Numbered from the stretch's first letter, positions 17,261 to 28,928 are shown. The stretch: 64,000 nucleotides of DNA from Microbacterium aoyamense (GCF_023155855.1 NZ_JAKNUT010000004.1:248001-312000), one strand, 5' to 3'. Translations and numbers: made by a program. Notes: generated by a model not told the origin, from the letters alone.

Positions 17261-18615
17261 GCTTTCGCGGTCGAGAGGGCTGCACTCCACGCGAGCCACA
17301 CGAGTTCGTCGTGCGCGAGGTCGTTGTGCGCGCCGGCGGCGCCCTGCAGTTCGTCGATGATCTTGCGCGCGTCGACGTTGTAGAGCGTGCCGGGGAGGAA
17401 GTCGATGTCGTTCGACCGTGAGTCCGGAGCGAGGGCCTCGAGCTCGATCGCGCCCGGAACCCCCTGGGCGCCGAACGTGCCGATCCCGCCGAACTTCGGG
17501 TAGTCGTCGAGCAGGTACTGGCTCGCGAGCTTGACCGCGAGAGGGTAGAACTTGCCGACGGCGTAGTCCCACTTCGAGCGGGTGACGACGATCGGGCCCG
17601 ATACGAAGGCGGGTGTCGCGACGTCCGCGAAGTAGCCTCGCCCTCCGCCGAAGCGGTGCGGCGCGACCGGGGCGAACGCCCATAGCGACACCGCGCCCTG
17701 CACGAGGAAGAGCGATGACACCGGACGCGGCGGGGGTGTCGGGGTCTTCCCGGGGCCGCGCACGGCTGCCGCGACGACGATCGTTCCGAAGCTGTGGCCG
17801 ATGAGGTGCACGCGCGCGGGGCTCGCCGTCATGATCGCGCGCACGAGCTGCGCGCCGCCGCGTTCGCCGAACTCGCGCGCCTGGTTCTTGCCGTGCCAGA
17901 ACGTCAGCTGTCGCAGCGGGGTGAGCACGGCTTCCCGCAGCTTGCGGAACCACCCTTCGCCCAGGAGCCCGCCGCTGCCCTCGTCCGTGGTCGAGGCGGC
18001 GAAGACCGCGTCGGGGTTCCATCCGCCGCCGAGGAGCGCCTCATCGCCGTCGCCCGCCGCGCCGACGCGCTCCGCGATGACGCGGTAGGCGTCGGCGACC
18101 TCGGACGGCAGTTCGTCGCCCTCCTCGGCGTCCTGGTCCGCATCGACGCGGGCCGCGTACGAAAGGATCGTGGTCAGCGCCGCGCGCGACTCGGTTGAGT
18201 CGTCGGCGAGCTGCGTCGCGTACTCGTCGACGGCTTCGTCGACGGTGATCGCGTCGGACGCGGCATCCGTCCCTCCGCTCAGCAGACCCGACGGTCCGCT
18301 CTTCAGCTCGCGATCGCTCCAGGCCTTGCTCGGCCAGTGCACGCCGATGATGAAGGGACGGATGCCGTCGCCCGCGCCATCGGGGTCGGCGGCGCCGATC
18401 CAGCGGTCGTACTGGCTGATCGCGTCGTCGTAGTCGCCCTGCCAGCCGTGGCTGATGATGAAGACGTCCGTCACGTCGGCGCCGGGCGCGGTGAGATCGG
18501 CGAGAGCGGTTTCGGTCGCCGACGTGCCGTCGGCATCGCGAACCTCGTCGCCCTTCTTGTCGTACGTGATGAGGTGGTATTGCTGGTTCCTGCCGGGGAT
18601 GCGGCGCAGCGACAT
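17257..18615 (-). CDS. Lipase-like alpha/beta hydrolase paired with a CHAT protein
   Basis: A 452-residue protein with an alpha/beta-hydrolase core. The motifs are an oxyanion-type ISHGWQGD (55-62), the nucleophile elbow LIGHSFGT (Ser275), a possible acid in RSKWDYAVG (Asp350) and a possible catalytic His in LAHDELVW (His435). An insert of about 130 residues (110-240) is acidic and Gly-rich. No signal peptide or membrane helix is seen, so it should be cytoplasmic. AAGGAG lies 7 nt before the ATG and the CHAT gene ends 19 nt upstream, so the two are one operon. It may be a hydrolase effector or partner activated by the CHAT protein; the substrate (lipid or peptide) is unknown. It is convergent with era. 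Confidence 0.8.
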   Translation of the reverse strand: MSLRRIPGRNQQYHLITYDKKGDEVRDADGTSATETALADLTAPGADVTDVFIISHGWQGDYDDAISQYDRWIGAADPDGAGDGIRPFIIGVHWPSKAWSDRELKSGPSGLLSGGTDAASDAITVDEAVDEYATQLADDSTESRAALTTILSYAARVDADQDAEEGDELPSEVADAYRVIAERVGAAGDGDEALLGGGWNPDAVFAASTTDEGSGGLLGEGWFRKLREAVLTPLRQLTFWHGKNQAREFGERGGAQLVRAIMTASPARVHLIGHSFGTIVVAAAVRGPGKTPTPPPRPVSSLFLVQGAVSLWAFAPVAPHRFGGGRGYFADVATPAFVSGPIVVTRSKWDYAVGKFYPLAVKLASQYLLDDYPKFGGIGTFGAQGVPGAIELEALAPDSRSNDIDFLPGTLYNVDARKIIDELQGAAGAHNDLAHDELVWLAWSAALSTAKA

Positions 18616-18634
18616 GGCGACTCTCCTTCGAGGT

Positions 18635-20719
18635 TCAGGCCAGAGCGGGGGCGACGACCGTGTCGACGTCGCAGTGGACGCCGTACAGCAGGCCGTAGGG
18701 ATTGCGGTGCTGCTCGAGGAACCGGCGACGCAGTTCGAGCACGACCGTGCCCAGAGTCTTGCCGGCGAAGAGCTCGTCGAAGAACGCCTTCGCCCACTCG
18801 CTCGCGAACAGACCGGGTGTCTTGCACTCCGTGCCGATGACGCCGCGGGCGCCCTTCGCGAGGAAGTAGGGCACGAAGCCGGCGTAGAAGTTCGCCGACA
18901 GCTCTCCGGACTCGCACGCGTTGAGGAAGACGAGCGGATGACTCGGCAGGCGGTCCTGCGGCGAGGCGAAGACCCGCAGCTGCCCGAGCGTGATCGACTG
19001 CTCGCCGCTCAGGATGAGGTGCGAATCGAGCGGGTCCTTCTTCGCGACGGCGTGGCAGTACAGGTACAGCACTTTGTCGGTCGAGGTCGGAGCGAGGGCG
19101 GCGCTCTTGAGCTCGTCGACCGTCGTGCCCTCGGTGAGCGCGACGCCCCTGCCCTCCCAGTAGGTGCGCTGGGCGGCAACGGGATGCGACGGCATCTGCG
19201 CATCGATGCCGTCGTTGTAGAGGGCGCGCACGGCGAGATCGGGTGCCGACTCGATCGTGGGCGCGGGCGGCGCCTGATCGAACCACTCGAGGGGGATCTG
19301 CTCGACGACGTGCCGCATGCCGATGAAGTTGTCCCACGAAAGGGGAGCGGCGTCGAACCGCTCCGCGAGGTACATGAGCGGCCACGGCACGGGGAACCCC
19401 TTCGACACGACCTGGAGGGTCGCGACATCCGCGCTGAGCTCGTCGCGCAGCCACGCCGCGACGAGCGCGAGCTCGGGCGAAGGCGTCGACCCCACGAAGA
19501 TCGCTTCGTAGAGCAGGAACCCTTCGAACGCGAGTTCCTTGAGCAGCGCATCGCGCTCGGCCTCGGCGAGGTCGAGGTTGAAGGCGTTCTCCTCTTTCGA
19601 GACCGAGGCGAGCAGCACCGCCCGTACGCCCTCGATGCGCGCTTCGAGCTCGTCGGGTGTGATCCAGATCATGATGGGCTCGTTCGTGACCTGCGGGGCG
19701 AAGAGCAGGTAGCCGCCGGCGACGGGCTTGAACTGCAGTGTCGCGTCGCGTCTCTCGAGTACCTCCGCGGCCCCCGCGGGCCGGCCGAACTGCTCGACGG
19801 CGGGCTCGGCGACGGCTCCGACGTCGAAGGTCATGTCGAGCCGCTGCAGGAAGTTCCCCGTGACGTTCACCACGACGCTGAGCAGCGATGACCCTTCGTG
19901 CAGCGGTGTGATCTCGAAGATCGCGCGGTTGAGAGAGGTGCCGTCGCGAGCGAGGCGCAGGATCTGGGGCACGGGCGGAACGGAGAAGTCCGCGCTCAGC
20001 AGCTGCACCTCGAGGTCGATCGTCTGCTGCGACGCCGCGATGGGCACGCCGACGCCGATCGATGCGACCGCCGCCTGGCTCGCGGTGTCGTCGAAGAACA
20101 CGGTGAGCTGGCGCTTCTCACCGGTGGTCAGACGCGTGCGGTCGCCGTCGAGTTCTGCGTTCAGGACGGTGGCGATCGTGTCGCCGGGAGGTAGTGGGCT
20201 CGCAGCATCCGGAAGCGGAACGCCCGGAGTGGGCGGTGCGATGACTGGTGGCGGTGGCGGTGGACCTGCTTCGCCTCCGACCGCGGGGGGCAATTGGGGC
20301 TCCCACGGCCTGACCGGCTCATCACCGCCCAGCAGGCCGTCGCCCGGCCCGGCTGACTCGGTGATGTCCTGCGTGGGCAGGTCGATGTGTCGGGTGGGTC
20401 GGTCGCCGAGCACGCGGATGACCTCGGCCATCGCGGCATCCATCTCGGCGTCTTCGCCGTCGCCGTAGCCCATCTCTCCCGCGTCGACCGAGGCCTGATA
20501 GGCCGCCGCGAGGTCGGCGCGTTCGCGCAGCACGGCGTCGACGACGAGGGCCTGGGCTGTCAGAGTCGTCGCGGCTGCCCAGCGCGGATCTGCGACCACC
20601 ACGTCATAGAGGGCGAGGATCGATCCCGGAAAGTATTCCTGGATGCTCGCCCGCGCGTTCGGCTGCCGAAAGGTCCCCGCCAGCACGACGACTTCGAATG
20701 CCCGCTCTTCCGTGCTCAT
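18635..20719 (-). CDS. CHAT domain protein (caspase-like protease fold)
   Basis: A 694-residue protein. Residues about 1-130 are helical and match nothing I know; 155-215 is a Pro/Gly-rich linker; about 215-360 is beta-rich with Ile/Val/Thr strands, likely an Ig-like or other beta-sandwich; about 390-694 is a CHAT domain. The CHAT catalytic pair is visible: His556 in YLYCHA and Cys602 in FLNACESG, followed by the conserved GARGVIGTE and the small-subunit-like end PYGLLYGVHCD. CHAT proteases serve in stress and phage-defence systems such as gasdermin and Craspase pathways, usually with a partner they cleave. AAGGGG precedes the ATG. The next gene is the lipase-like hydrolase. No membrane segment is seen. 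The function here is not known. Confidence 0.87.
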   Translation of the reverse strand: MSTEERAFEVVVLAGTFRQPNARASIQEYFPGSILALYDVVVADPRWAAATTLTAQALVVDAVLRERADLAAAYQASVDAGEMGYGDGEDAEMDAAMAEVIRVLGDRPTRHIDLPTQDITESAGPGDGLLGGDEPVRPWEPQLPPAVGGEAGPPPPPPVIAPPTPGVPLPDAASPLPPGDTIATVLNAELDGDRTRLTTGEKRQLTVFFDDTASQAAVASIGVGVPIAASQQTIDLEVQLLSADFSVPPVPQILRLARDGTSLNRAIFEITPLHEGSSLLSVVVNVTGNFLQRLDMTFDVGAVAEPAVEQFGRPAGAAEVLERRDATLQFKPVAGGYLLFAPQVTNEPIMIWITPDELEARIEGVRAVLLASVSKEENAFNLDLAEAERDALLKELAFEGFLLYEAIFVGSTPSPELALVAAWLRDELSADVATLQVVSKGFPVPWPLMYLAERFDAAPLSWDNFIGMRHVVEQIPLEWFDQAPPAPTIESAPDLAVRALYNDGIDAQMPSHPVAAQRTYWEGRGVALTEGTTVDELKSAALAPTSTDKVLYLYCHAVAKKDPLDSHLILSGEQSITLGQLRVFASPQDRLPSHPLVFLNACESGELSANFYAGFVPYFLAKGARGVIGTECKTPGLFASEWAKAFFDELFAGKTLGTVVLELRRRFLEQHRNPYGLLYGVHCDVDTVVAPALA

Positions 20720-20903
20720 CGCACCCCTTCGACGACAACTCCGCTCACCGTACCGAGAGGGCGGATGCGTCCGCCAGATACAGGTGTTCCGTTGCGAGCT
20801 CTGACGCCCGGAGTGCGGGCGGCCGGCATCCGGCCCCCAGCGGCCGAGGCATCCTCCTCAGGTGCCCCGCGCCGACCGCCCGCGGTCTCAGGAACTCACC
20901 GCG

Positions 20904-21785
20904 TCAGTAGCCGACGGCGGCGAGCGCGTGGTTCGTCTGCTCGGGCGTGAACTGGCTGCCGTACTGGCTCGTCAGCTGGTCGTAGAGACCCTGGCGCGAG
21001 AACGACGAGTAGTCGAGGTACGACTGCGCAGCTTCGACCGCTTCCGCGTTCCAGTCGGCCCCGACCGTGTCGGCCGCCCATGTCGAGACCTCGACCGGGA
21101 AGCCGGAACCGTACTCGCTCGACATCTGGTCGATGAGTCCCTGGCGCGAGAAGGAGCTGTAGTCGAGGTACGACTGCGCCTGCTCGAGCGCGTTCTGCTG
21201 CTCGAGCGTGTACACCGGCTTCGGCGCCTCGCTCGTGACGCTGAGCTCGAGTCCGTCGAGGGGGTGTTCGCCAGCCGACGGCTGCTGCGCCGTGATGACC
21301 CAGTCGTCGCCGGCCTCGGAGTCCGCGAGCACGAGCCCGAGGGCATCGAGCTCGGCGCGCGCGTCGGCGATCGTCAACCCGACGAGGTCGGGCACCTCCA
21401 CCGTCTCGACGACATCTTCGACCTCGTCCACGGGCGCCGAGACGGTCGTGTCCTCGGCGGAGTCGGCGATGTCGGTCGAGCCGCGGCCGCCGCCCAGCGC
21501 ACCGATGAGGATGCTGAGGACCACGAGCGCCCCGACGGCGATGAGCGCCCACTGCCACCACGTGAGCCGGCGCTTGCGTGCCGTTCCGGCGGCTTCGGCC
21601 GGAGCATCCGGACCGGGCGATGCGGTCGCAGGGAGCGGCGCACCGACCCACGCGGTGCCGTCCCAGTACCGCTGGACGGAGGCGTTGACGGGATCGGGGT
21701 ACCAGCCCGCGGGCGGCAGCGGAAGCGCGCCCGCAGGAGCAATGCCCTCGGTGTTGCTGTCGATGTTGCTGTTGTCGATGGACAT
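20904..21785 (-). CDS. DUF2510-PASTA-Ltp membrane protein
   Basis: A 293-residue surface protein. It has an N-terminal DUF2510 motif (PAGWYPDP...RYWDGTAW, 25-47), a basic patch and one membrane helix (about 75-97), an acidic stalk, a PASTA domain (129-185, VPDLVGLTIADARAELD) and two Ltp repeats (about 197-245 and 246-290) that share AQSYLDYSSFSRQGL. Ltp (PF07553) repeats form helix-turn-helix-like surface units; in a Streptococcus thermophilus prophage lipoprotein they block injection of phage DNA. Here the protein is membrane-anchored, not a lipoprotein. The ATG at 21785 has AGAAGG 6 nt upstream. An anti-phage role is only a possibility, since Ltp proteins are common in this family. Confidence 0.88.
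   Translation of the reverse strand: MSIDNSNIDSNTEGIAPAGALPLPPAGWYPDPVNASVQRYWDGTAWVGAPLPATASPGPDAPAEAAGTARKRRLTWWQWALIAVGALVVLSILIGALGGGRGSTDIADSAEDTTVSAPVDEVEDVVETVEVPDLVGLTIADARAELDALGLVLADSEAGDDWVITAQQPSAGEHPLDGLELSVTSEAPKPVYTLEQQNALEQAQSYLDYSSFSRQGLIDQMSSEYGSGFPVEVSTWAADTVGADWNAEAVEAAQSYLDYSSFSRQGLYDQLTSQYGSQFTPEQTNHALAAVGY
20985..21029. repeat. Ltp repeat DNA, copy 2
   Basis: This 45-bp segment matches 21135-21179 at 40 of 45 bases (direct repeat). It encodes the second AQSYLDYSSFSRQGL unit and suggests a fairly recent internal duplication. Confidence 0.8.
21135..21179. repeat. Ltp repeat DNA, copy 1
   Basis: Direct-repeat partner of 20985-21029, 40 of 45 bases identical, encoding the first AQSYLDYSSFSRQGL unit. 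Confidence 0.8.
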
Positions 21786-21897
21786 GACGAACCTTCTGGT
21801 CGTTCGAGGCATCCCGCCCCCAGGCGAGTGCCACCGGCCGACGGCCAGTCGAACAGGACATCATGGGCCTCCGACATTGGACGTCGGGCAGACTCGA

Positions 21898-23301
21898 TCA
21901 GGTCTTCAGAACGGCGTTGAGGAGTCGTGTCTTCGAGGTCGTCACGGGCCTCCACCGCAGTGACGAGTCGTGCCAGAGTGGCGCGCGCACTTCGGGGACG
22001 CCGCGGTTCATACGGAGCATCCACCCGCTGCTATCGAGGAAGCGGTGGTGGTGCCAGCAGAGCAGCACGCCGTTGTCGGTGTGGGTCGGTCCGCCGCGGG
22101 CGTGCTCGGTGACGTGGTGCACTTCGCACCAGCCGGCGGGGACTCCGCAGCCGGGGATGACGCAGCCGCCGTCGCGGGCGGCGATCGCGCGCCGCTGGCG
22201 GCGGTTGAACACCCGCTCCTCGGTGCCGAGCGCGACGATGCGTCCCGCGTTATCGAACACGATCCGCTGCACCGCACCGCTGCAGGCGACGTGCTGCGCC
22301 GAGGCGATCGCGACGGGCTCGGTGGTGCCTTCGACGTGCGCGGAGCCCTTGCCGCTCGCGAGGTCTTCTTCGCGCACAGTCACGACGAGGGTGGGTGCTG
22401 CGCCGCCGATGGTCGGGAGCAGTTCGCTGGATGCCGCGACCCCGAGTGCCATGGCCAGCACGTCATGCTGCTTCTGGCCCTGCGTGCGCGGGTCGACCGG
22501 GACCTCGGCATCGAGCGATTCGGAGTCGAGGAACTGCACGCCCTCGACGCGCGGGCTGAGCGTCGCGTCGCAGATGCGCTGGAACTGCGCGGCGACCTCA
22601 GGCATGAGCATGCCGCGCACCGGCACGCCGTGATCGGTCGCCGCACCCAGTTGGAACGCGCGCTTGTGGATCGCCGCGCGCTCGCGCGGCTCGGCGCCGT
22701 CGGGGTCGAGCGCCGCCGCCCACACCTGGGACTGCACGCGCAGCAGATCGGCACACGCCGGGGGAGCGGCATCCACCCCCTCACCGCGCGCCCCTGCCGC
22801 GAGCTCGGCGTCCGCGATGAGCACGGCGTCGCGAGAAGCCCGTGCTCCCATCGCCATGAGGGGAGCTGCGATCGCGAGTGCGCCGTCGAGACCGACGACG
22901 CCGTCGCCGAGTGCGTCACGCAGCGCCGGGAGTCGTGCCTCGAGCAGCTCGCCGCCGGTGAAGGACACACCACGACGCACGGCTTTGGCGGCTTTCTCGA
23001 AGCGGGCGGCGGTGACGGGCGAGACGAGGGTCGCGCGCTGTACGAGCTCGCTCACGTTGCGGCAGCCGAAGCGGTGCGTCATCCGCCCCTCGGTGACCGG
23101 CTCGTCAGTGCGTTCGACGACTTCGCCGACGGCCTCGATCACGACCGCGTCGAGCAGGCGTTGCACGTGCGCGGCCGAGGCCAGCACCGCGACCACCTCG
23201 TGCTCGTCGAGCACCCGCATCTCGTGACGATGGATGCTGCTCGCAGCCACCTCGGCGGCGAGCTCTTTGAGCGTCGCGAGGCGGGCCAGCAGTTCGTTCA
23301 T
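21898..23301 (-). CDS. DUF222 (13E12 repeat) HNH endonuclease
   Basis: A 467-residue protein with an N-terminal DUF222 domain and a C-terminal HNH nuclease with CVIPGCGVPAGWCEVHHV, ARGGPTHTDNGVLLC and HHHRFLD (zinc Cys pairs and the HNH His/Asn). This family is multicopy in Microbacterium and mycobacteria (13E12 repeat proteins) and may be selfish or recombination-linked; its biology is unclear. The ATG at 23301 is preferred because CACAAT lies 7 nt upstream, the leaderless spacing used across this window; an in-frame ATG at 23331 would add 10 residues and has a poorly spaced AGAGGA. Confidence 0.9.
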   Translation of the reverse strand: MNELLARLATLKELAAEVAASSIHRHEMRVLDEHEVVAVLASAAHVQRLLDAVVIEAVGEVVERTDEPVTEGRMTHRFGCRNVSELVQRATLVSPVTAARFEKAAKAVRRGVSFTGGELLEARLPALRDALGDGVVGLDGALAIAAPLMAMGARASRDAVLIADAELAAGARGEGVDAAPPACADLLRVQSQVWAAALDPDGAEPRERAAIHKRAFQLGAATDHGVPVRGMLMPEVAAQFQRICDATLSPRVEGVQFLDSESLDAEVPVDPRTQGQKQHDVLAMALGVAASSELLPTIGGAAPTLVVTVREEDLASGKGSAHVEGTTEPVAIASAQHVACSGAVQRIVFDNAGRIVALGTEERVFNRRQRRAIAARDGGCVIPGCGVPAGWCEVHHVTEHARGGPTHTDNGVLLCWHHHRFLDSSGWMLRMNRGVPEVRAPLWHDSSLRWRPVTTSKTRLLNAVLKT

Positions 23302-23455
23302 ACGTTCTATTGTGGCGAGGCCCTCCGACATTCCTCTCGAGGTCTAAACCCCAGGTTGAGGTGTGAAACGGCGGTCGGCGAGAACGTGCAGGTGATCGAC
23401 CTCGTGTCGCGGCTCACGCACGTCAACCGTGCCGCGAGCCCCGTCTCGGCGTGAC

Positions 23456-24088
23456 TCAGCGGTCGACGGGGCGCAGCGCCGACCGTACGACGACGACGTC
23501 CGGGCCGTAGACGGCGTCCGCCGTGTCGGCGAGAACCCCGTCATCCCACACGACGTCGATCCACAGCCAGCCGTCCTGCACGGACGAGCCGAGGAGTTCT
23601 TCGCCGAGCAGGTCGGGCAGGTCGTCCTGGATCGCAGCGAGTTCGTCTTCGGAGCCCTGACCGGGCTTGCCGTCCGTCGGGTCGGGACTCATCATCGGGT
23701 CGTAGAGCGCGAGCATGATCGGTGGCTGTGTGATCGTGAAGGTCTCTCCGTCGTACGTGCCCTGCACGGCATACGCCCCCCACGTGACGCCGCTCGCGGT
23801 CTCGGAGCCTTCGAGCCCGTCCCACGACCAGCCCTCGAGCGGGATACCCGAGCACTGCGGCGGGTACGACTCCGCGATCGCGCCGAGGCACAGTTCGACG
23901 GTGCCGCCGGCATCCATCACCGTCCCCTGCGCGACGACCTCGCCGTCGGGCGGGCTCGGCCACGCGTCGCCGAGTCCCACGGTGTCGGCGGGCGGCGTGG
24001 CGTCGCCGCCGGCGCCGGTCGCGCAGGCGGTGAGCAGGAGGACGGATGCCGTCAGCAACACGGCGGCGGTGCGGTGTCTGATCTTCAT
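23456..24088 (-). CDS. Putative lipoprotein, unknown function
   Basis: A 210-residue secreted lipoprotein. The signal peptide MKIRHRTAAVLLTASVLLLT ends in the lipobox LLTAC (Cys22 lipidated). The mature part has the two cysteines of ELCLGAIAESYPPQCSGIPLEGWSWD, probably a disulfide, with a WxW motif and a short beta-rich C-terminus. The segment with VELCLG and YPPQCSGIPL resembles small actinobacterial surface lipoproteins of unknown role. It is divergent from leuA and first in the minus-strand accessory block. I cannot name a function. Confidence 0.8.
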   Translation of the reverse strand: MKIRHRTAAVLLTASVLLLTACATGAGGDATPPADTVGLGDAWPSPPDGEVVAQGTVMDAGGTVELCLGAIAESYPPQCSGIPLEGWSWDGLEGSETASGVTWGAYAVQGTYDGETFTITQPPIMLALYDPMMSPDPTDGKPGQGSEDELAAIQDDLPDLLGEELLGSSVQDGWLWIDVVWDDGVLADTADAVYGPDVVVVRSALRPVDR

Positions 24089-24160
24089 GCCCTGCGAGTG
24101 TCGTGGGTGAGCGGATCGTCTCACCGGGCTCTTTGCGCCCTCGAGGCTGCGACCGCCTGC

Positions 24161-24166
24161 TACGAT
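24161..24166 (+). promoter_or_regulatory. -10 element of the leu leader/leuA
   Basis: TACGAT ends 6 nt before the leader peptide ATG, so the leader mRNA is probably leaderless. No clear -35 is visible. Confidence 0.5.
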
Positions 24167-24172
24167 CACGGT

Positions 24173-24204
24173 ATGCGCGTCGGCACGCTCCTTCTTCTTA
24201 GTCG

Positions 24205-24226
<22 letters not shown>
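24173..24226 (+). CDS. leuL: leuA leader peptide (transcription attenuation)
   Basis: A 17-codon ORF, MRVGTLLLLSRRGESSI, with four consecutive Leu codons (CTC CTT CTT CTT at 24188-24199). The CTT codons are rare in this GC-rich genome, so translation should be sensitive to the charged tRNA-Leu level. It begins 6 nt after a -10 element and ends inside the loop of a strong hairpin, 87 nt before leuA. Leader-peptide attenuation of leuA has been predicted in other actinobacteria. The peptide itself is expected to have no other function. Confidence 0.85.
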
Positions 24227-26715
<2,489 letters not shown>

Positions 26716-26721
26716 GGCGCC

Positions 26722-26727
26722 ACCTTA
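26722..26727 (-). promoter_or_regulatory. -10 element of the YrhK-like gene, leaderless
   Basis: TAAGGT on the minus strand ends 6 nt before the ATG at 26715. Confidence 0.4.
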
Positions 26728-26790
26728 TGGCGGTCCCGGATCTCGCGACATCACCTGCCCGGGGTGACGTCGCGCGGCCCTGGTCCTCGC

Positions 26791-26796
26791 TAGCGT
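26791..26796 (+). promoter_or_regulatory. -10 element of the glutamate decarboxylase gene, leaderless
   Basis: TAGCGT ends 7 nt before the ATG at 26804. Confidence 0.45.
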
Positions 26797-26803
26797 GTGG
26801 GGC

Positions 26804-28228
26804 ATGACGAACAGCAGCGATACCTCCACGCCCGCCGACGTCCCTGCCGCATCCACCGGCGTCAGCGATCGCAATCAGCTCAATCCGCTCTTCGCCCGCT
26901 CGGGCGAGGCGACGGACTTCCCCCTCAACCGCCTGCCCGGCTCCGAATCGTTGCCCGAGACGGCGTATCAGATCGTCCACGACGAGGCGATGCTGGACGG
27001 CAATTCGCGACTCAATCTCGCGACCTTCGTGGGCACGTGGATGGATCCGCACGCCGATCGGCTCTATTCCGAGAGCGCCGACAAGAACATGATCGACAAG
27101 GACGAGTACCCGCAGACGGCCGCGATCGAGACCCGATGCTGGAAGATGATCGCGTCGCTGTGGAACGCGCCCGACGCCGAGCGCGCGATCGGGACGTCCA
27201 CGATCGGCTCGTCCGAAGCGTGCATGCTCGGCGGCCTGGCCCTCAAGCGCCGCTGGCAGCAGGCCCGTCGTGCGGCGGGGAAGCCGACCGACAAGCCGAA
27301 CCTCGTCCTCTCGAGCGCCGTCCAGGTGTGTTGGGAGAAATTCTGCAACTACTGGGATGTCGAGCCGCGGTTCGTGCCCATCACCGACGAGCACCGTTGC
27401 CTCGACGGCTCCGACCTCGACAAGTACGTCGACGAGAACACGATCGGCGTGGTCGCGATCATGGGCGTCACCTACACGGGCGTCTACGAGCCCGTCGCGA
27501 AGATCGCCGCCGCGCTCGACCGCATCCAGGAGTCGACGGGACTCGACATCCCGATCCACGTCGACGGGGCCTCGGGCGGCATGATCGCACCGTTCCTCCA
27601 GCCCGACCTGTCGTGGGACTTCCGGGTTCCGCGGGTCGCATCCATCAGCACCTCCGCCCACAAGTACGGGCTGGTGTACCCGGGCCTCGGCTGGGTCGTG
27701 TGGCGCACGGTCGACGATCTGCCGAGCGATCTCGTCTTCGACGTCACGTACCTCGGCGGGCACATGCCGAGCTTCGCGCTCAACTTCTCGCGGCCCGGCG
27801 CGCAGGTGCTGCTGCAGTACTACCTCTTCCTGCGGCTCGGCTTCGACGGTTACTACCGCGTGCAGAAGGCGTCACAGGATGTCGCGGTGTACCTCGCGGG
27901 CGAGATCGCCAAGATGCCGGCGTTCGATCTGTGGAACGACGGAACCGACATCCCCGTGTTCGCGTGGCAGTTGACGAAGGGACACACCGACAAGTGGAAC
28001 CTCTACCACCTGTCGGAGCGCCTCAGACTGAAGGGATGGCTGATCCCGGCCTATCCGATGCCAGACGATCTGACCGACATCGTCGTGCAGCGCATCGTCG
28101 TGCGCAACGGACTCAGCCGCAGTCTCGCCGAGTCACTCGTCCAGGACATCGCGGACGCCGTCGCGTACCTCGATGCGCTCGAAGCACCCATGCCGACCGA
28201 GGGGCTCACGTCAGGCTTCACCCACTGA
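26804..28228 (+). CDS. gadB: Glutamate decarboxylase
   Basis: A PLP enzyme that converts glutamate to GABA, consuming a proton. The 474-residue protein has the group II decarboxylase signature with the PLP lysine in [10 protein letters not shown] (Lys287), the cofactor Asp in [10 protein letters not shown] and the substrate loop [14 protein letters not shown]. It lines up with E. coli GadB over its full length. The ATG at 26804 is chosen over an in-frame GTG at 26795 because a -10 element ends 7 nt upstream. No glutamate/GABA antiporter (GadC) is nearby, so an acid-resistance role is not shown; it may serve GABA metabolism. Confidence 0.93.
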   Translation: MTNSSDTSTPADVPAASTGVSDRNQLNPLFARSGEATDFPLNRLPGSESLPETAYQIVHDEAMLDGNSRLNLATFVGTWMDPHADRLYSESADKNMIDKDEYPQTAAIETRCWKMIASLWNAPDAERAIGTSTIGSSEACMLGGLALKRRWQQARRAAGKPTDKPNLVLSSAVQVCWEKFCNYWDVEPRFVPITDEHRCLDGSDLDKYVDENTIGVVAIMGVTYTGVYEPVAKIAAALDRIQESTGLDIPIHVDGASGGMIAPFLQPDLSWDFRVPRVASISTSAHKYGLVYPGLGWVVWRTVDDLPSDLVFDVTYLGGHMPSFALNFSRPGAQVLLQYYLFLRLGFDGYYRVQKASQDVAVYLAGEIAKMPAFDLWNDGTDIPVFAWQLTKGHTDKWNLYHLSERLRLKGWLIPAYPMPDDLTDIVVQRIVVRNGLSRSLAESLVQDIADAVAYLDALEAPMPTEGLTSGFTH

Positions 28229-28232
28229 CCCG

Positions 28233-28928
28233 TCAGGGCTTGATGATCGGGATCGCAGACGTCTCGACCGCGACCTTGCGGCGGTAGAGCGCCCGCTGCT
28301 CGGGCAGCGAGATGTCGAACATCACCGCGAGCAGGCGGATGACCGCCGTCACGACGATGCACGCGATGGATGCCGCGACCAGCGGCGCACCGAGGGCGTG
28401 CGCGCCCGCGAGGACGAGGCATCCGACCCCCGCAGCGACCGCGTAGAGCGACCCGACGTGCATGATCGCGACGGGCAGGCCCATGATCATGTCGCGCAGG
28501 ATGCCGCCGCCGACCGCAGAGCACACGCCGACGAAGATCGCGGGCACCATCGGCAGACCGAGAGTGAGCGCCTTGCCCGTGCCGAAGGCGCCGAACAGCC
28601 CGATGACGACGGCGTCGAGCCCGACGATGACGGCGTTCATGCGCCGGAACACGCCCGCCAGCAGCATGCCGACCAGGGCCGCGAGCGTCGCCGTCAGCAG
28701 GTACCAGTTGCTCTGCAGCGTCACCGGGGTGACGTTGAGAAGCAGATCGCGGATGAGACCGCCGCCCATCCCCATGACGATGCCGATGATCGCGACGCCG
28801 AGGAGGTCGAGGCGACGCTCGCCCCGGAAGCCCGAGGCGAACAGCGCACCCTGCACGCCACCGAGCCCGACGGCCGTGAGATCGGCCCAGAGGGGGATGA
28901 CGAGGGTCGCTTCGGGCACGGCATCCAT
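28233..28928 (-). CDS. TRIC/UPF0126 family channel-like membrane protein
   Basis: A 231-residue membrane protein with seven predicted helices and two homologous halves, each with the glycine motif: [12 protein letters not shown] (about 53-64) and [12 protein letters not shown] (about 139-150). This is the prokaryotic trimeric intracellular cation (TRIC) channel family, formerly UPF0126, whose members conduct monovalent cations. It converges with gadB (4-nt gap) and is divergent from recO. No substrate is shown here. Confidence 0.88.
   Translation of the reverse strand: MDAVPEATLVIPLWADLTAVGLGGVQGALFASGFRGERRLDLLGVAIIGIVMGMGGGLIRDLLLNVTPVTLQSNWYLLTATLAALVGMLLAGVFRRMNAVIVGLDAVVIGLFGAFGTGKALTLGLPMVPAIFVGVCSAVGGGILRDMIMGLPVAIMHVGSLYAVAAGVGCLVLAGAHALGAPLVAASIACIVVTAVIRLLAVMFDISLPEQRALYRRKVAVETSAIPIIKP

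Noticed and set aside
20904..21785. Prophage remnant suggested by the Ltp protein
   Set aside because: No integrase, capsid, portal or lysis genes and no att repeats are present; Ltp proteins are common in this family.
21898..23301. DUF222/HNH gene as part of a restriction-modification system
   Set aside because: No methyltransferase or specificity gene lies nearby; the family is usually multicopy and not restriction-linked.
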